The notes beneath the pieces were generated by a model. The model saw only the letters and a program-made list of their open reading frames with translations. It was not told where the DNA came from and did not search any database. The translations under genes and the position numbers were made by a program. A DNA stretch of 64,000 nt from Arthrobacter sp. Soil764 (GTDB lineage Bacteria; Actinomycetota; Actinomycetes; Actinomycetales; Micrococcaceae). Where the stretch lies: the NCBI RefSeq assembly GCF_001428075.1, contig NZ_LMSI01000024.1, forward strand, positions 180,684 to 244,683. The letters are read 5' to 3'. Below, piece after piece: positions 1 to 7,106 of the stretch; position 1 is the stretch's first letter, and each line of letters begins with the position of its first letter.

Positions 1-25
1 TGGGGTTAACCTCTGTTGGTGGACA
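1..25 (+). repeat. IS3 left terminal inverted repeat
   Basis: It pairs with the complement of 1270-1294. Eight outer bases (TGGGGTTA) and seven inner bases (GTGGACA) are identical, with a divergent middle. Confidence 0.88.
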
Positions 26-68
26 CCTGAAGTAGCGGGATCCTTGGATTCTGCGGGAAGGTGTTCTT

Positions 69-380
69 GTGAGCACGACACGACGTAAATTCACTCCGGA
101 GTATCGGCGGGAGGCCGCGCGCCTGGTCATCGATACGGGCCGGCCGGTAGCGCCGGTGGCCCGGGAGCTGGGTCTGGGTGAGCAGTTGCTGGGCCGATGG
201 GTGGCCCAGGAACGGGCCCGGCTGGCGGCTCCCGAGGAGTTCGCGGCGGCTGAGACGGAAAAGTCTGAGCTGGAGCGTTTGCGCCGGGAGAACGCGCAGC
301 TGCGGATGGATAACGAGTTCCTGGGAAAAGCCGCAGCCTTCTTCGCTTCCAAGCAGCAGAATCGGAATGCTTCGAGCTGA
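69..380 (+). CDS. IS3-family transposase OrfA (helix-turn-helix subunit)
   Basis: The 103-residue protein begins with a basic stretch, FTPEYRREAARLV, and a transposase_8-type helix-turn-helix (about residues 8-50) that binds the element ends. It ends in a leucine-zipper-like helix (about 62-90) with leucines spaced by seven, typical of IS3 OrfA oligomerisation. The start codon is GTG. The stop overlaps the orfB ATG by one base (TGATG), and orfB lies in the -1 frame. In IS3 elements OrfA alone regulates transposition and the OrfAB fusion is the active transposase. Confidence 0.9.
   Translation: MSTTRRKFTPEYRREAARLVIDTGRPVAPVARELGLGEQLLGRWVAQERARLAAPEEFAAAETEKSELERLRRENAQLRMDNEFLGKAAAFFASKQQNRNASS
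323..329 (+). other. Programmed -1 ribosomal frameshift site (slippery heptamer)
   Basis: GGGAAAA lies in the orfA reading phase as G GGA AAA, the X XXY YYZ form. After a -1 slip the frame stays open through residues that read FELMEAEKANY and runs straight into orfB, as expected for the OrfAB fusion of IS3 elements. Confidence 0.75.
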
Positions 381-1264
381 TGGAGGCCGAGAAGGCTAAC
401 TACCCGGTCCAGCGGATGGCCCGGCTCTTACGGGTGTCCCGCTCCGGGTTCTACGCCTGGCGCCAACGAAGCTCTGCAGTGGCCGAACGTGCCGTGGTGC
501 GGGCGGAACTGGATGCGAAGGTCCGGCGGGTGCACAGGGATTCGACCGGGATTTACGGGGCGCCCCGGGTGCAGGCCGCGTTGGCCAGGAACGGGACCGG
601 TGTGGACCGGAAGACCGTGGCCGCCTCGATGCGCCGGCAGGGCCTGGAGGGGATCTCGCCGCGGCGGTTCCGGCCGGTAGCGCCGATCGGTGAGGTGCGG
701 GTCCATTCGATCCCTGATCTGGTGGCCAGAAAGTGGGACACCGGAGCCTTGGATGCGGTCTGGATCTCGGACATCACGTACCTGCGCACCGGTGAAGGGT
801 GGGTGTATCTGTGTGCTGTCAGGGATGCCTGCTCCCGGCGCGTGATTGGGTGGGCGATGGACTCAACCCAGACCACCGGCCTGGTGGAGCGGGCGCTGCG
901 CATGGCCTACATCCTGCGCGGCGGCGGCCCGGACGGAGTCGTGTTCCATGCAGACCGCGGTACCCAGTACACCTCCGCCCAGCTCAACGACGTCTGCGCC
1001 GGGCTGGGCATCAGGCAGTCCGTCGGGCGGACAGGCGTGTGCTGGGACAACGCGATGCAGGAATCGTTCTGGTCAACACTGAAGACCGAGTTCTACGACC
1101 GGCGCCGGTGGGCGACCAGGCAGGACGCTATCCGGGAAACAGGACGCTGGATCGAGGAGTTCTACAACCGCACCCGACTCCACTCAGCCCTGGGCTACAC
1201 CACGCCGGTGGAACACGAACAGTTCCTCACCAGCAACAAACCTCAGCCGGCACAAGCCGCCTGA
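380..1264 (+). CDS. IS3-family transposase OrfB (DDE integrase domain)
   Basis: This is the catalytic part of the transposase, normally made as a frameshift fusion with OrfA. An HTH_21-like segment near the start (MARLLRVSRSGFYAW) is followed by an rve integrase core. The DDE triad is visible as D in WISDITYLRT, D in FHADRGTQYTS, and E in DNAMQESFWSTLK, with the usual spacing of the last two. The C-terminus NRTRLHSALGYTTPVE is the standard IS3 tail. The frame is full length (294 residues) without interruption. The ATG at 380 may be used only for free OrfB; the functional product probably begins at the orfA start. Confidence 0.93.
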   Translation: MEAEKANYPVQRMARLLRVSRSGFYAWRQRSSAVAERAVVRAELDAKVRRVHRDSTGIYGAPRVQAALARNGTGVDRKTVAASMRRQGLEGISPRRFRPVAPIGEVRVHSIPDLVARKWDTGALDAVWISDITYLRTGEGWVYLCAVRDACSRRVIGWAMDSTQTTGLVERALRMAYILRGGGPDGVVFHADRGTQYTSAQLNDVCAGLGIRQSVGRTGVCWDNAMQESFWSTLKTEFYDRRRWATRQDAIRETGRWIEEFYNRTRLHSALGYTTPVEHEQFLTSNKPQPAQAA

Positions 1265-1269
1265 TCAAC

Positions 1270-1294
1270 TGTCCACGATTTGCGGGTAACCCCA
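1270..1294 (-). repeat. IS3 right terminal inverted repeat
   Basis: This is the inverted partner of bases 1-25. It lies six bases after the orfB stop and defines the right end of the element. Confidence 0.88.
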
Positions 1295-1426
1295 ATAGAC
1301 GACGTCTCAGAGGACGCGTGCATCATCTGGGTTTGGCTCGACGGCATAGGCCGCATTCTCGTAACTGAGCACGACGCGGTGACCTTCATACACCCATACA
1401 GACCTAATAAATGGGTTAGGTTATGA
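1295..1426 (+). pseudogene. 3' remnant of a gene interrupted by the IS3 element
   Basis: Directly after the IS right end an open frame without a start codon encodes about 43 residues (including DDVSEDACIIWVWLDGIG and ending PNKWVRL). The composition is protein-like, and its stop overlaps the next gene in an ATGA arrangement at 1423-1426, which is typical of translationally coupled genes. The simplest reading is that the IS inserted into this gene and its 5' part lies beyond the window. The family was not recognised. Confidence 0.55.
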
Positions 1427-1623
1427 ACCATCCGCGGCAAGCAGCACTTGCAATGTTGCAGCAGAACACGGCAAGCATCGAACAGCTCTGGCTGAGGTAC
1501 TACGCCAACGGCGGTAACGCCGATCCGCTGGAGTTCGAAGCGTATATATATGGCCTTTTGCCCCACGACGACTTAGACGCCCTAATTCTCTCCTGGGCAA
1601 TCGAGGACGTAGCCACCGGGTAG
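1423..1623 (+). CDS. Small hypothetical protein (66 aa)
   Basis: The acidic 66-residue protein has a helix-rich pattern (QAALAMLQQNTASIEQLWLRYYANGG) and ends LILSWAIEDVATG. I do not recognise a family. It is supported mainly by context: its ATG overlaps the stop of the truncated frame upstream (ATGA), which suggests a two-gene unit now separated from its promoter by the IS. There is no clear separate ribosome binding site, consistent with translational coupling. No membrane segment or signal peptide is visible. Confidence 0.6.
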   Translation: MNHPRQAALAMLQQNTASIEQLWLRYYANGGNADPLEFEAYIYGLLPHDDLDALILSWAIEDVATG

Positions 1624-1703
1624 GGAATGCTCATCGCAGCTGAGAGGAGTTGCAGGGGTCCTAAGGCCGTAGTTGGAGCGCCCTCACCCGGCGATACTTC
1701 CAT

Positions 1704-1940
1704 ATGGCCTACATTGTGAAGTACCGGACCGGAGCCAGTACCGGCTGGTTCAGGGTGGAAGGCATGCACCTCAGCGACGCCGTGGCCAAGGCGAAAGACG
1801 CCCTACGCGGTTTGAATTGTGCCTATGCAGTGCTGCTTTTCTCCATCTGCCCAACTCAGCCCGGCGGTGACGTCTCGGTCGTCGCGACTTACACCCAAGT
1901 CGAGGGATGGAGCGTCCAAGAAGCTCGGCCGGAACGCTAG
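1704..1940 (+). CDS. Small hypothetical protein (78 aa)
   Basis: The predicted product begins MAYIVKYRTGASTGWFRVEG and contains an amphipathic helix (DAVAKAKDALRGL) followed by a hydrophobic strand (CAYAVLLFSIC). This alternation looks like a real small soluble fold rather than a shadow frame. The ribosome binding site is not obvious. It lies 80 bases after the preceding small gene on the same strand. The function is unknown. Confidence 0.5.
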   Translation: MAYIVKYRTGASTGWFRVEGMHLSDAVAKAKDALRGLNCAYAVLLFSICPTQPGGDVSVVATYTQVEGWSVQEARPER

Positions 1941-2253
1941 CCGGCCTCGAAGGGCACGAACTCGCTGACCCACTGGGGTCCGCGCTGCAACACAAAGCGT
2001 TGGAAAAGACCGACCATCTACCGCAGGCTTAAATAATGCGCATTCGAATAGGCGCGGTGAGTCACAACTACACCCTATCCTTACGCCAGAATCTCCTGAC
2101 ATGGAACGACGTGGCGCCGATGCGGAGCTTCCACCTGTTCTCCGGCGCCTTATTCAGTCACAACGGGTGACATAGCCGCCCACAGCCAACAAACGATTCA
2201 TCAAGTCCAAATTCTTTGACTCTTTCGACTGATCTCGCGCTTGCCCTTCCCGA

Positions 2254-2283
2254 ATCCCACCCTTACGACTGTCAGGGTGGGAT
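2254..2283. other. Perfect 10-bp inverted repeat in a gene-free stretch
   Basis: ATCCCACCCT and AGGGTGGGAT pair perfectly around a 10-base loop. No U-tract follows on either strand, so it could be a Rho-independent-like terminator without a T-run or another structured site. The surrounding 1941-2360 holds no frame that I consider a gene. Confidence 0.5.
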
Positions 2284-2360
2284 CTAAGAGCAGCAGAGCC
2301 ACTGTCTAATAAAGCGGAACTTCGCCCAACCCTGCCGCCAGCGCACGAAAACGATGTCAC

Positions 2361-2407
2361 GGTTGTCTTGGTTGACCGCCACGCATAGTATGGTTGTCTT
2401 GGTTGAC
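2361..2407 (+). promoter_or_regulatory. Toxin-antitoxin promoter with duplicated 16-bp operator-like repeat
   Basis: The 16-mer GGTTGTCTTGGTTGAC occurs twice, at 2361-2376 and 2392-2407, 31 bp apart or about three helical turns. A sigma70-like promoter fits between them: TTGTCT (2363-2368), a 17-base spacer and TAGTAT (2386-2391). One repeat covers the -35 element and the other covers the start region. This is the expected geometry for autorepression by the antitoxin encoded just downstream. Confidence 0.65.
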
Positions 2408-2423
2408 GGAAGGGGATTTGGGC

Positions 2424-3284
2424 ATGGTTGGATCGGGAGACGCGAAGTCCATTGATGTTGCAAAGAACAAAAGCAAACCAATCCGTCAAGCCTACGGTGA
2501 ACTCGTTGGAGAGATCGTTGAACTGGAACGACGTTATCCCGACCTAGTCCAAGTCCGCGCCGATGAATTGAACGATGCACTCAGCAAGACTCTTTCGGGC
2601 CTTGATCGAAAGTCGTTTGCGGGAGCCACTAGAACAGGACGACCGAAAAAAAGGTATCGCACCACTTACGGCAAACAAGCTCGTGTTTTGCTCAACATGA
2701 AAACCACAGGGAAGACTACGGCCAGTCCTGGACTTAGGCTAGGCAGCCATGTTCCTGTGCCCCCACCCCATATTGCCCAACCTGACCCTGTACGAGATGT
2801 GACAGCACGACTGGCTGCCGCGTTGCGGCGAAGCCCGAACGTAGACCTTACGAGTGTCGACCCATCGCGTCTTGTACAGTCCATGCTTCGCGTCATTCCC
2901 CGCAAGTCAGGCTCCAATGAATTGGCGGATAGGGTCGGCCCGTTCTATGACACAACGGGCCTCAAGAACTGGCTAGGCGTGTCTAGGCAAGCCTTGGAAA
3001 AGAAGCTCGGCGCTGGCAAGCTGCTCGGCTGTTTAACTTCAGACCGCGTTCGCCTATACCCCGTGTGGCAGTTCACCGAAAGCGGTTCGCTGTTGCCCGG
3101 CCTGTCGGATGTGCTGGTCGAACTCAAACATGGAACTGAGGACGGCTGGATCATCGCGGCTTGGTTGACCACCCCAGTCGAGGAACTCGGTGGTACTGCA
3201 GCTGAATGGCTAACGGCCCGACGCGACCCGGCACCCGTCATTGAGCTGGCTCATGACGACGCGGCTGCATGGGCGGCAGCATGA
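2424..3284 (+). CDS. Xre/MbcA/ParS-like antitoxin of a RES-domain toxin-antitoxin pair
   Basis: The predicted antitoxin binds and neutralises the RES toxin encoded immediately downstream and probably represses the operon. The last ~120 residues (from KNWLGVSRQALEKKL, through ESGSLLPGLSDVLVEL, to GGTAAEWLTARRDPAPVIELAHDDAAAWAAA) have the pattern of the MbcA/ParS/Xre toxin-binding domain, whose C-terminal end closes over the toxin active site. The first ~165 residues are an unusual extension, rich in basic and polar residues, that I do not recognise; such antitoxins are often much shorter. I chose the ATG at 2424 because AAGGGG sits about nine bases upstream; an in-frame TTG at 2394 is possible. 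Confidence 0.72.
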   Translation: MVGSGDAKSIDVAKNKSKPIRQAYGELVGEIVELERRYPDLVQVRADELNDALSKTLSGLDRKSFAGATRTGRPKKRYRTTYGKQARVLLNMKTTGKTTASPGLRLGSHVPVPPPHIAQPDPVRDVTARLAAALRRSPNVDLTSVDPSRLVQSMLRVIPRKSGSNELADRVGPFYDTTGLKNWLGVSRQALEKKLGAGKLLGCLTSDRVRLYPVWQFTESGSLLPGLSDVLVELKHGTEDGWIIAAWLTTPVEELGGTAAEWLTARRDPAPVIELAHDDAAAWAAA

Positions 3285-3931
3285 CGCGGGCGGATTCTGC
3301 ATTGCCCGAGCCGCCTGCCGACCTCACGGGGTTCCCCAGTCAGCGGATCGAGCCGGATCGAAAGCTGTGGCGTGCCGTTCAAGCGCCGAACCCTGACAGA
3401 TGGGGTGCTTGGTGGTTCTCTTCCAACGGTGGACGTTTCGACCTGCCTAACCCGCTGGGCACCTGCTACCTAGCGACAGATGTCAAAGCGGCGATTCGGG
3501 AACGGCTCGGACGCGTCTTCCGTATCGGCTCGTTGTTGCCCGAGTCCCTGATGCATGCCATGGAGTTGGCCGAAGTCCAGCTGCCGCACCCCGTGGAGGT
3601 GGCGGATACGGGGCACGAGTCGGCGGCCGATTGGGGGGCGATCCGGGAGCTGGGGTCCGTCACGGGCAGCTACGCGAAGACGGTTCGTTGGGCGCAGGCA
3701 TTCCAGCAAGCCAGCTTTGGCGGCGTGCTGTACGAGCCTCGTTTTAGCTCGCGTGCTGAGGCCAGCGCCGTAGGTGTATTCGATGCTGCCGGCGCCAAGC
3801 CGTGGCCAGAAGGTGCCCGGTTGTCAGGTCAGGAGGCTTTCACACTGACAGGGCTCGACAAGTTCGTGGCCGTAATTCCCTCCTCGAAAGCAGCGAAAAT
3901 CATCGCCCCTCCTCCCCCGGTTCGCCGCTGA
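3281..3931 (+). CDS. RES-domain toxin (probable NAD+-degrading)
   Basis: RES toxins deplete cellular NAD+. The three residues that name the family are visible: R in KLWRAVQ, E in ATDVKAAIRERLG, and S in FGGVLYEPRFSSRAEA, with the WFSSNGGRFDLPN segment typical of the fold. The protein is about 216 residues, slightly long for a RES toxin, with a proline-rich tail. Its ATG at 3281 overlaps the antitoxin stop as ATGA, so the two are translationally coupled; an ATG at 3269 in the same frame is also possible. The antitoxin-first order and overlap are normal for this toxin-antitoxin class. Confidence 0.82.
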   Translation: MTRADSALPEPPADLTGFPSQRIEPDRKLWRAVQAPNPDRWGAWWFSSNGGRFDLPNPLGTCYLATDVKAAIRERLGRVFRIGSLLPESLMHAMELAEVQLPHPVEVADTGHESAADWGAIRELGSVTGSYAKTVRWAQAFQQASFGGVLYEPRFSSRAEASAVGVFDAAGAKPWPEGARLSGQEAFTLTGLDKFVAVIPSSKAAKIIAPPPPVRR

Positions 3932-4973
3932 AGGCTGATCGGGGCTGGCTTGGAGCCTGGAGGAAGACTTACGTACAACATGGCGTGCGGATTGAGTCGT
4001 CCATGCGGAAGTTGCTGAATGATGGTTCGTAGCTTCCGCGCACGGACAGGACTAGTTCACGCGGTAGCAAATGGTTTGAGGCGGCTTCGGCCCCTACGAA
4101 GGCAGCCATCGTACCTGAGAGACGACTCCGATGAAGGCTTTTGTTTATCAGGATGCCGGGACCAACGGCTTCTGTTCAGCTTGACGGTATCTCCATTATC
4201 GGCATTTGATTTGGGCCAATGGGTGAGACATCGAAAGGGGATGGATAGCTGCCCGTGGAGTGTTGGTTATCAAGCGCCAGTTGGATTTCGCCCTTGAAGT
4301 CTCAGAAACACTAAGTAGGCTGATTGCTGGGCGTGGTGTCCAACAGAGCGGCACTGCGTTCCCCACCCGCGCGTTTAATTTCACATATGGCCCCGGTCGA
4401 CGCCGTCTCGTAATCCGACGTGTCTTGTTTCCGGGAGCGGGATAGCTAATCATTTGCAGCGGCAACGGTTTCACCTTTGCTGGGGAGGGCTTAGGCCTTC
4501 GTTTGGGGGCGCTGCCAAAGAGCCGGCTCCTGGTCCCGGATTCTGGAACTGGAGTCAGCCCCGATCTTGGAACTTTCGACAACGCGGGACCGATCCCGAG
4601 CATCCCATAGAGGCCAGCGTCTTTGGGTGTTGAGGGCTGAATTCTGAACGCGATGGTAACTGCCGTCCGCCAGATCACCACTTCCGAACCCCACTGATAG
4701 CATCGGGCTCTGTCCGGGATCACAGTCCCCCGTTCCCCTACCTTTCCCGCCGGATGTCAAGCGAAAATTCCCAGCGGCACCTTGAGGTGGTTGCCGTCGG
4801 TCAGGCTTGCTATGCCGGTCATTTACCAGGCAAGGGCTCCGTCCCGTGGGCCAGAGTATATGCTGTGCCGCGCCGCCTTGATGAGACCTGCGACACGGTA
4901 AGCTTTTGATTATTAGTATGCATAAACCGGCGGTCTGACATCCGCGGCAGTAACCGCATCACGAGAGGTTGAG
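3932..4973. other. About 1 kb with no convincing gene; possible dehydrogenase N-terminal relic at 4131-4184
   Basis: Open frames here have shadow-like composition and I do not accept them as genes. At 4131-4184 an ATG frame reads MKAFVYQDAG and then stops after 17 codons. The first residues resemble the start of zinc-type alcohol dehydrogenases (MKAFVY), so this may be a gene relic, but the downstream sequence does not support it. The last 60 bases hold an AT-rich stretch (TTGATTATTAGTATGCATAAA) that could carry the ROK gene promoter. Confidence 0.35.
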
Positions 4974-6152
4974 ATGGCGCAGTCACTTTCGACAGGGTCA
5001 GGTGTTGTCCTGGACCTGATCAGGTCCGGGCAGGCCACCACCAGGAGCGATCTCCTGGAGCGGCTGGGGTGGTCGCGCATCACCCTCGCCCGGCGGCTTG
5101 AGGAGTTGTTGAACGCCTCCATCATCATGAGCGTGGGCCAGCTCGATTCACGTGGCGGACGCCCGCCGGAGAAGTTCGCCGTGAAGCCGGATTCAGGCGT
5201 ACTGCTGGCCCTGGACATCGGCGGCTCGCACAGCATGGTGGCCATCACGGACCTGGTATCGACGATTCTCAGTGTCGACCAGGCGGACATCGGGCCGAGC
5301 CAGGGTCCGGCCGAGATCTTTGAATGGGCCGGCCAGGTCTTCGACCACATGCTGCAGCGCCTTGGCAAGACCAGGGATGACGTCCTGGCGATCGGCGTCG
5401 GCGTCCCCGGCCCGGTCGATACGGCCACGGGCCGCCTCGCATCGCCGCAGGTGGACAAGCAGTGGGACGGTGTGACTGTCCGCGACTACTTCAGCAGCCG
5501 ATACGGACATGCCGTCCTCGCGGTCGACCGGGACGTGAATGTCATGACGCTGGCCGAGGCAAGGCGGGGCGGAGTGGGCTACCAGGACATTGTGGGCGTG
5601 AAAGCCGGCATTGGAATCGGGCTGGGGTTCGTCCTGGATGGCGCCGTGTACCGCGGAGCGCGCGGAGGTGCCGGAGACCTGAGCCGGCCGCGCATCGGCG
5701 GCGGCCGGCTCCAGCGGCTTGAAACCGTAGCCAGTGGAGCCGTTGTGCGTGCAGAACTGGTGGCCCGCGGCTACAAAGTCAGGACGGGAGCCGACATCGT
5801 TGAGCTCGCCGCGAGCGGGGACCACCGAACGCTCGCCCTCCTCGAAGAAACGGGCACCAGCCTTGGCCAGACACTGGCCGACATTGTGGGACTGATCAAC
5901 CCCGAGGCGGTAATTATTGGCGGGAGCCTTGCCGCGGCGGGCGAACCCTTCCTCACACCCATCCGCGAAGCCATCTACGCCGGGGCACGCGAGTTCGCCA
6001 CCCAGGACCTCGTTGTCGAACCTTCCCGCCTGGGGGCCGAGGCGGGCCTCACGGGGGCTTCACTGCTTGCCCAGGACGCGCTCTTCGCGCCCGACAGGAT
6101 CAGCCGGCTCACCCACAGCGGGGCAACATCACTTGCGTTGGCCTCAGTATAG
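4974..6152 (+). CDS. ROK-family transcriptional regulator (NagC/XylR type)
   Basis: The 392-residue protein has an N-terminal winged helix-turn-helix (about residues 8-70, with TRSDLLERLGWSRITLARRLEELL) and a ROK sugar-kinase-like domain. ROK signatures are LALDIGGSHSMVAITD, the G-rich VGVPGPVD, and GIGIGLGFVLDG. The usual CXCGXXGCXE zinc motif is missing; its place is taken by GDLSRPRIGGGRLQRLETVASGA. It therefore resembles ROK repressors that have lost kinase and zinc features. It starts at an ATG after GAGAGG and lies 112 bases upstream of a PTS operon on the same strand, which it probably controls in response to the PTS substrate. Confidence 0.85.
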   Translation: MAQSLSTGSGVVLDLIRSGQATTRSDLLERLGWSRITLARRLEELLNASIIMSVGQLDSRGGRPPEKFAVKPDSGVLLALDIGGSHSMVAITDLVSTILSVDQADIGPSQGPAEIFEWAGQVFDHMLQRLGKTRDDVLAIGVGVPGPVDTATGRLASPQVDKQWDGVTVRDYFSSRYGHAVLAVDRDVNVMTLAEARRGGVGYQDIVGVKAGIGIGLGFVLDGAVYRGARGGAGDLSRPRIGGGRLQRLETVASGAVVRAELVARGYKVRTGADIVELAASGDHRTLALLEETGTSLGQTLADIVGLINPEAVIIGGSLAAAGEPFLTPIREAIYAGAREFATQDLVVEPSRLGAEAGLTGASLLAQDALFAPDRISRLTHSGATSLALASV

Positions 6153-6177
6153 GCGGCACTCCCTACATCACACTTTG

Positions 6178-6243
6178 GTCTACTTGTAGACTTAAGCCCT
6201 CAATCCTTGCTACGGTGATCTGACTCACATCGTCGTGATGTGA
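6178..6243 (+). promoter_or_regulatory. Two palindromes in the PTS operon promoter region
   Basis: GTCTACTTGTAGAC (6178-6191; 5-bp arms, 4-base centre) and TCACATCGTCGTGATGTGA (6225-6243; 7-bp arms, 5-base centre) lie between the ROK gene and the EIIA start. The second ends 21 bases before the GTG. They are plausible operators for the ROK protein or another repressor; no promoter hexamers are clear enough to name. Confidence 0.5.
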
Positions 6244-6264
6244 TCCGTTGACTGAAGGATCCCC

Positions 6265-6723
6265 GTGGCTTTAAACCTCGCTGAAGAACTCTCCTCCATT
6301 GCCACCAATGTCGCCGTGTCCGACTGGAGGCAGGCTGTCCGGTATGCCGGAGATGGGCTGGTGGCCGGCGGGGTCACTACAGAGGACTACACCGACCAGA
6401 TGATCGCTGCCGTCGAAGAGCATGGCCCGTATATCGTCATCGCGCCCGGTGTCGCCCTCGCCCACGCCCGCCCCTCCGAATCCGTCAAAAAGGGAGGGCT
6501 GAGTTGGGTCAGCCTGGCCTCCCCTGTCGAGTTCGGGCACAAATCCAATGACCCCGTCTCCTTGGTGATAGGCCTCGCGGCCCTTGACCACACTGCCCAC
6601 ATCGAAGTCCTCAGGGCAGTCGCAGGGATCCTTTCGAACCCGGCCACCCGCAGTGACCTTGATGCCGCGGCGAGTCCGGAAGAAGTTCGCTCCCTCCTGG
6701 CGCGCGCCGCCTCCCCGAAATAA
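6265..6723 (+). CDS. PTS EIIA component, ascorbate/mannitol type
   Basis: This cytoplasmic phosphocarrier passes phosphate from HPr-His to EIIB. The 152-residue protein fits the PTS_EIIA type 2 domain, with the phospho-acceptor histidine in PGVALAHARPSE (about residue 69) and the later VSLVIGLAALDHTAHIEVL helix. It starts at a GTG seven bases after GAAGGA. It is followed by EIIB, EIIC and HPr on the same strand, giving a four-gene PTS unit. Separate A, B and C polypeptides with this EIIC type point to the L-ascorbate (Ula) family. No ulaDEF-like catabolic enzymes accompany it, so the substrate is uncertain. Confidence 0.85.
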   Translation: MALNLAEELSSIATNVAVSDWRQAVRYAGDGLVAGGVTTEDYTDQMIAAVEEHGPYIVIAPGVALAHARPSESVKKGGLSWVSLASPVEFGHKSNDPVSLVIGLAALDHTAHIEVLRAVAGILSNPATRSDLDAAASPEEVRSLLARAASPK

Positions 6724-6757
6724 GCAACACCATCTCCGAACTGAAAGGCAACGAACC

Positions 6758-7030
6758 ATGAAGATCGTCGCTGTATGTGGAATGGGCATTGGAACATCCG
6801 TGCTCCTGAAAATGAACGCCGAAAAGGTCCTCCAGGATCTTGGCGTCGACGCTGATATCGAAGCCGCTGACATAGGCGTCGCCCGCGGCGCTGCACAAAC
6901 GGCGGAAATCGTTCTCACTTCCCAGGAGCTCGCACCTGAGATCGGCGATGTCCCCGCGGAGGTCATCGTCATAGAGAACTTCTTCGATCTCGATGAGATC
7001 CACAAGAAACTGTCTGCCGCTGTTCGCTAG
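6758..7030 (+). CDS. PTS EIIB component, ascorbate family
   Basis: The small 90-residue EIIB begins MKIVAVCGMGIGTSVLLKMNAE. The phosphocysteine is Cys7 within the CGMGIGTS loop, as in UlaB/lactose-type EIIB proteins. It receives phosphate from EIIA and gives it to the substrate during transport by EIIC. The ATG at 6758 follows GAAAGG by nine bases. A longer frame extends upstream but overlaps EIIA and lacks the family N-terminus. The spacing to EIIA is 34 bases and to EIIC 76 bases. Confidence 0.88.
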   Translation: MKIVAVCGMGIGTSVLLKMNAEKVLQDLGVDADIEAADIGVARGAAQTAEIVLTSQELAPEIGDVPAEVIVIENFFDLDEIHKKLSAAVR

Positions 7031-7106
7031 GCAATGCCCGGTGGTTCCGCCACCCCCACCATCACAAGACAAACCAACAATTCGGCTTTAAGGGAGTGCC
7101 TACGGC

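Larger units (their letters stand above)
1..1294 (+). mobile_element. IS3-family insertion sequence, apparently intact
   Basis: The element carries overlapping orfA and orfB and is bounded by imperfect 25-bp terminal inverted repeats (1-25 and 1270-1294), both beginning TGGGGTTA and ending GTGGACA when read inward. The window begins exactly at the left end, so the target duplication cannot be checked. All DDE residues of the transposase are present and no stop interrupts either frame, so it may still be mobile. On its right it joins directly onto the 3' part of another reading frame (1295-1426), which suggests that it landed inside a gene. Confidence 0.92.

Noticed and set aside
2154..2489. 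Minus-strand frame of 111 residues upstream of the toxin-antitoxin pair
   Set aside because: It would overlap the promoter and the antitoxin start and has no protein-like pattern.
4196..4723. Minus-strand frame of 175 residues in the gene-poor 4-5 kb region
   Set aside because: Pro/Arg/Ser-rich with no ribosome site, no conserved pattern and overlapping equally long frames on the other strand.
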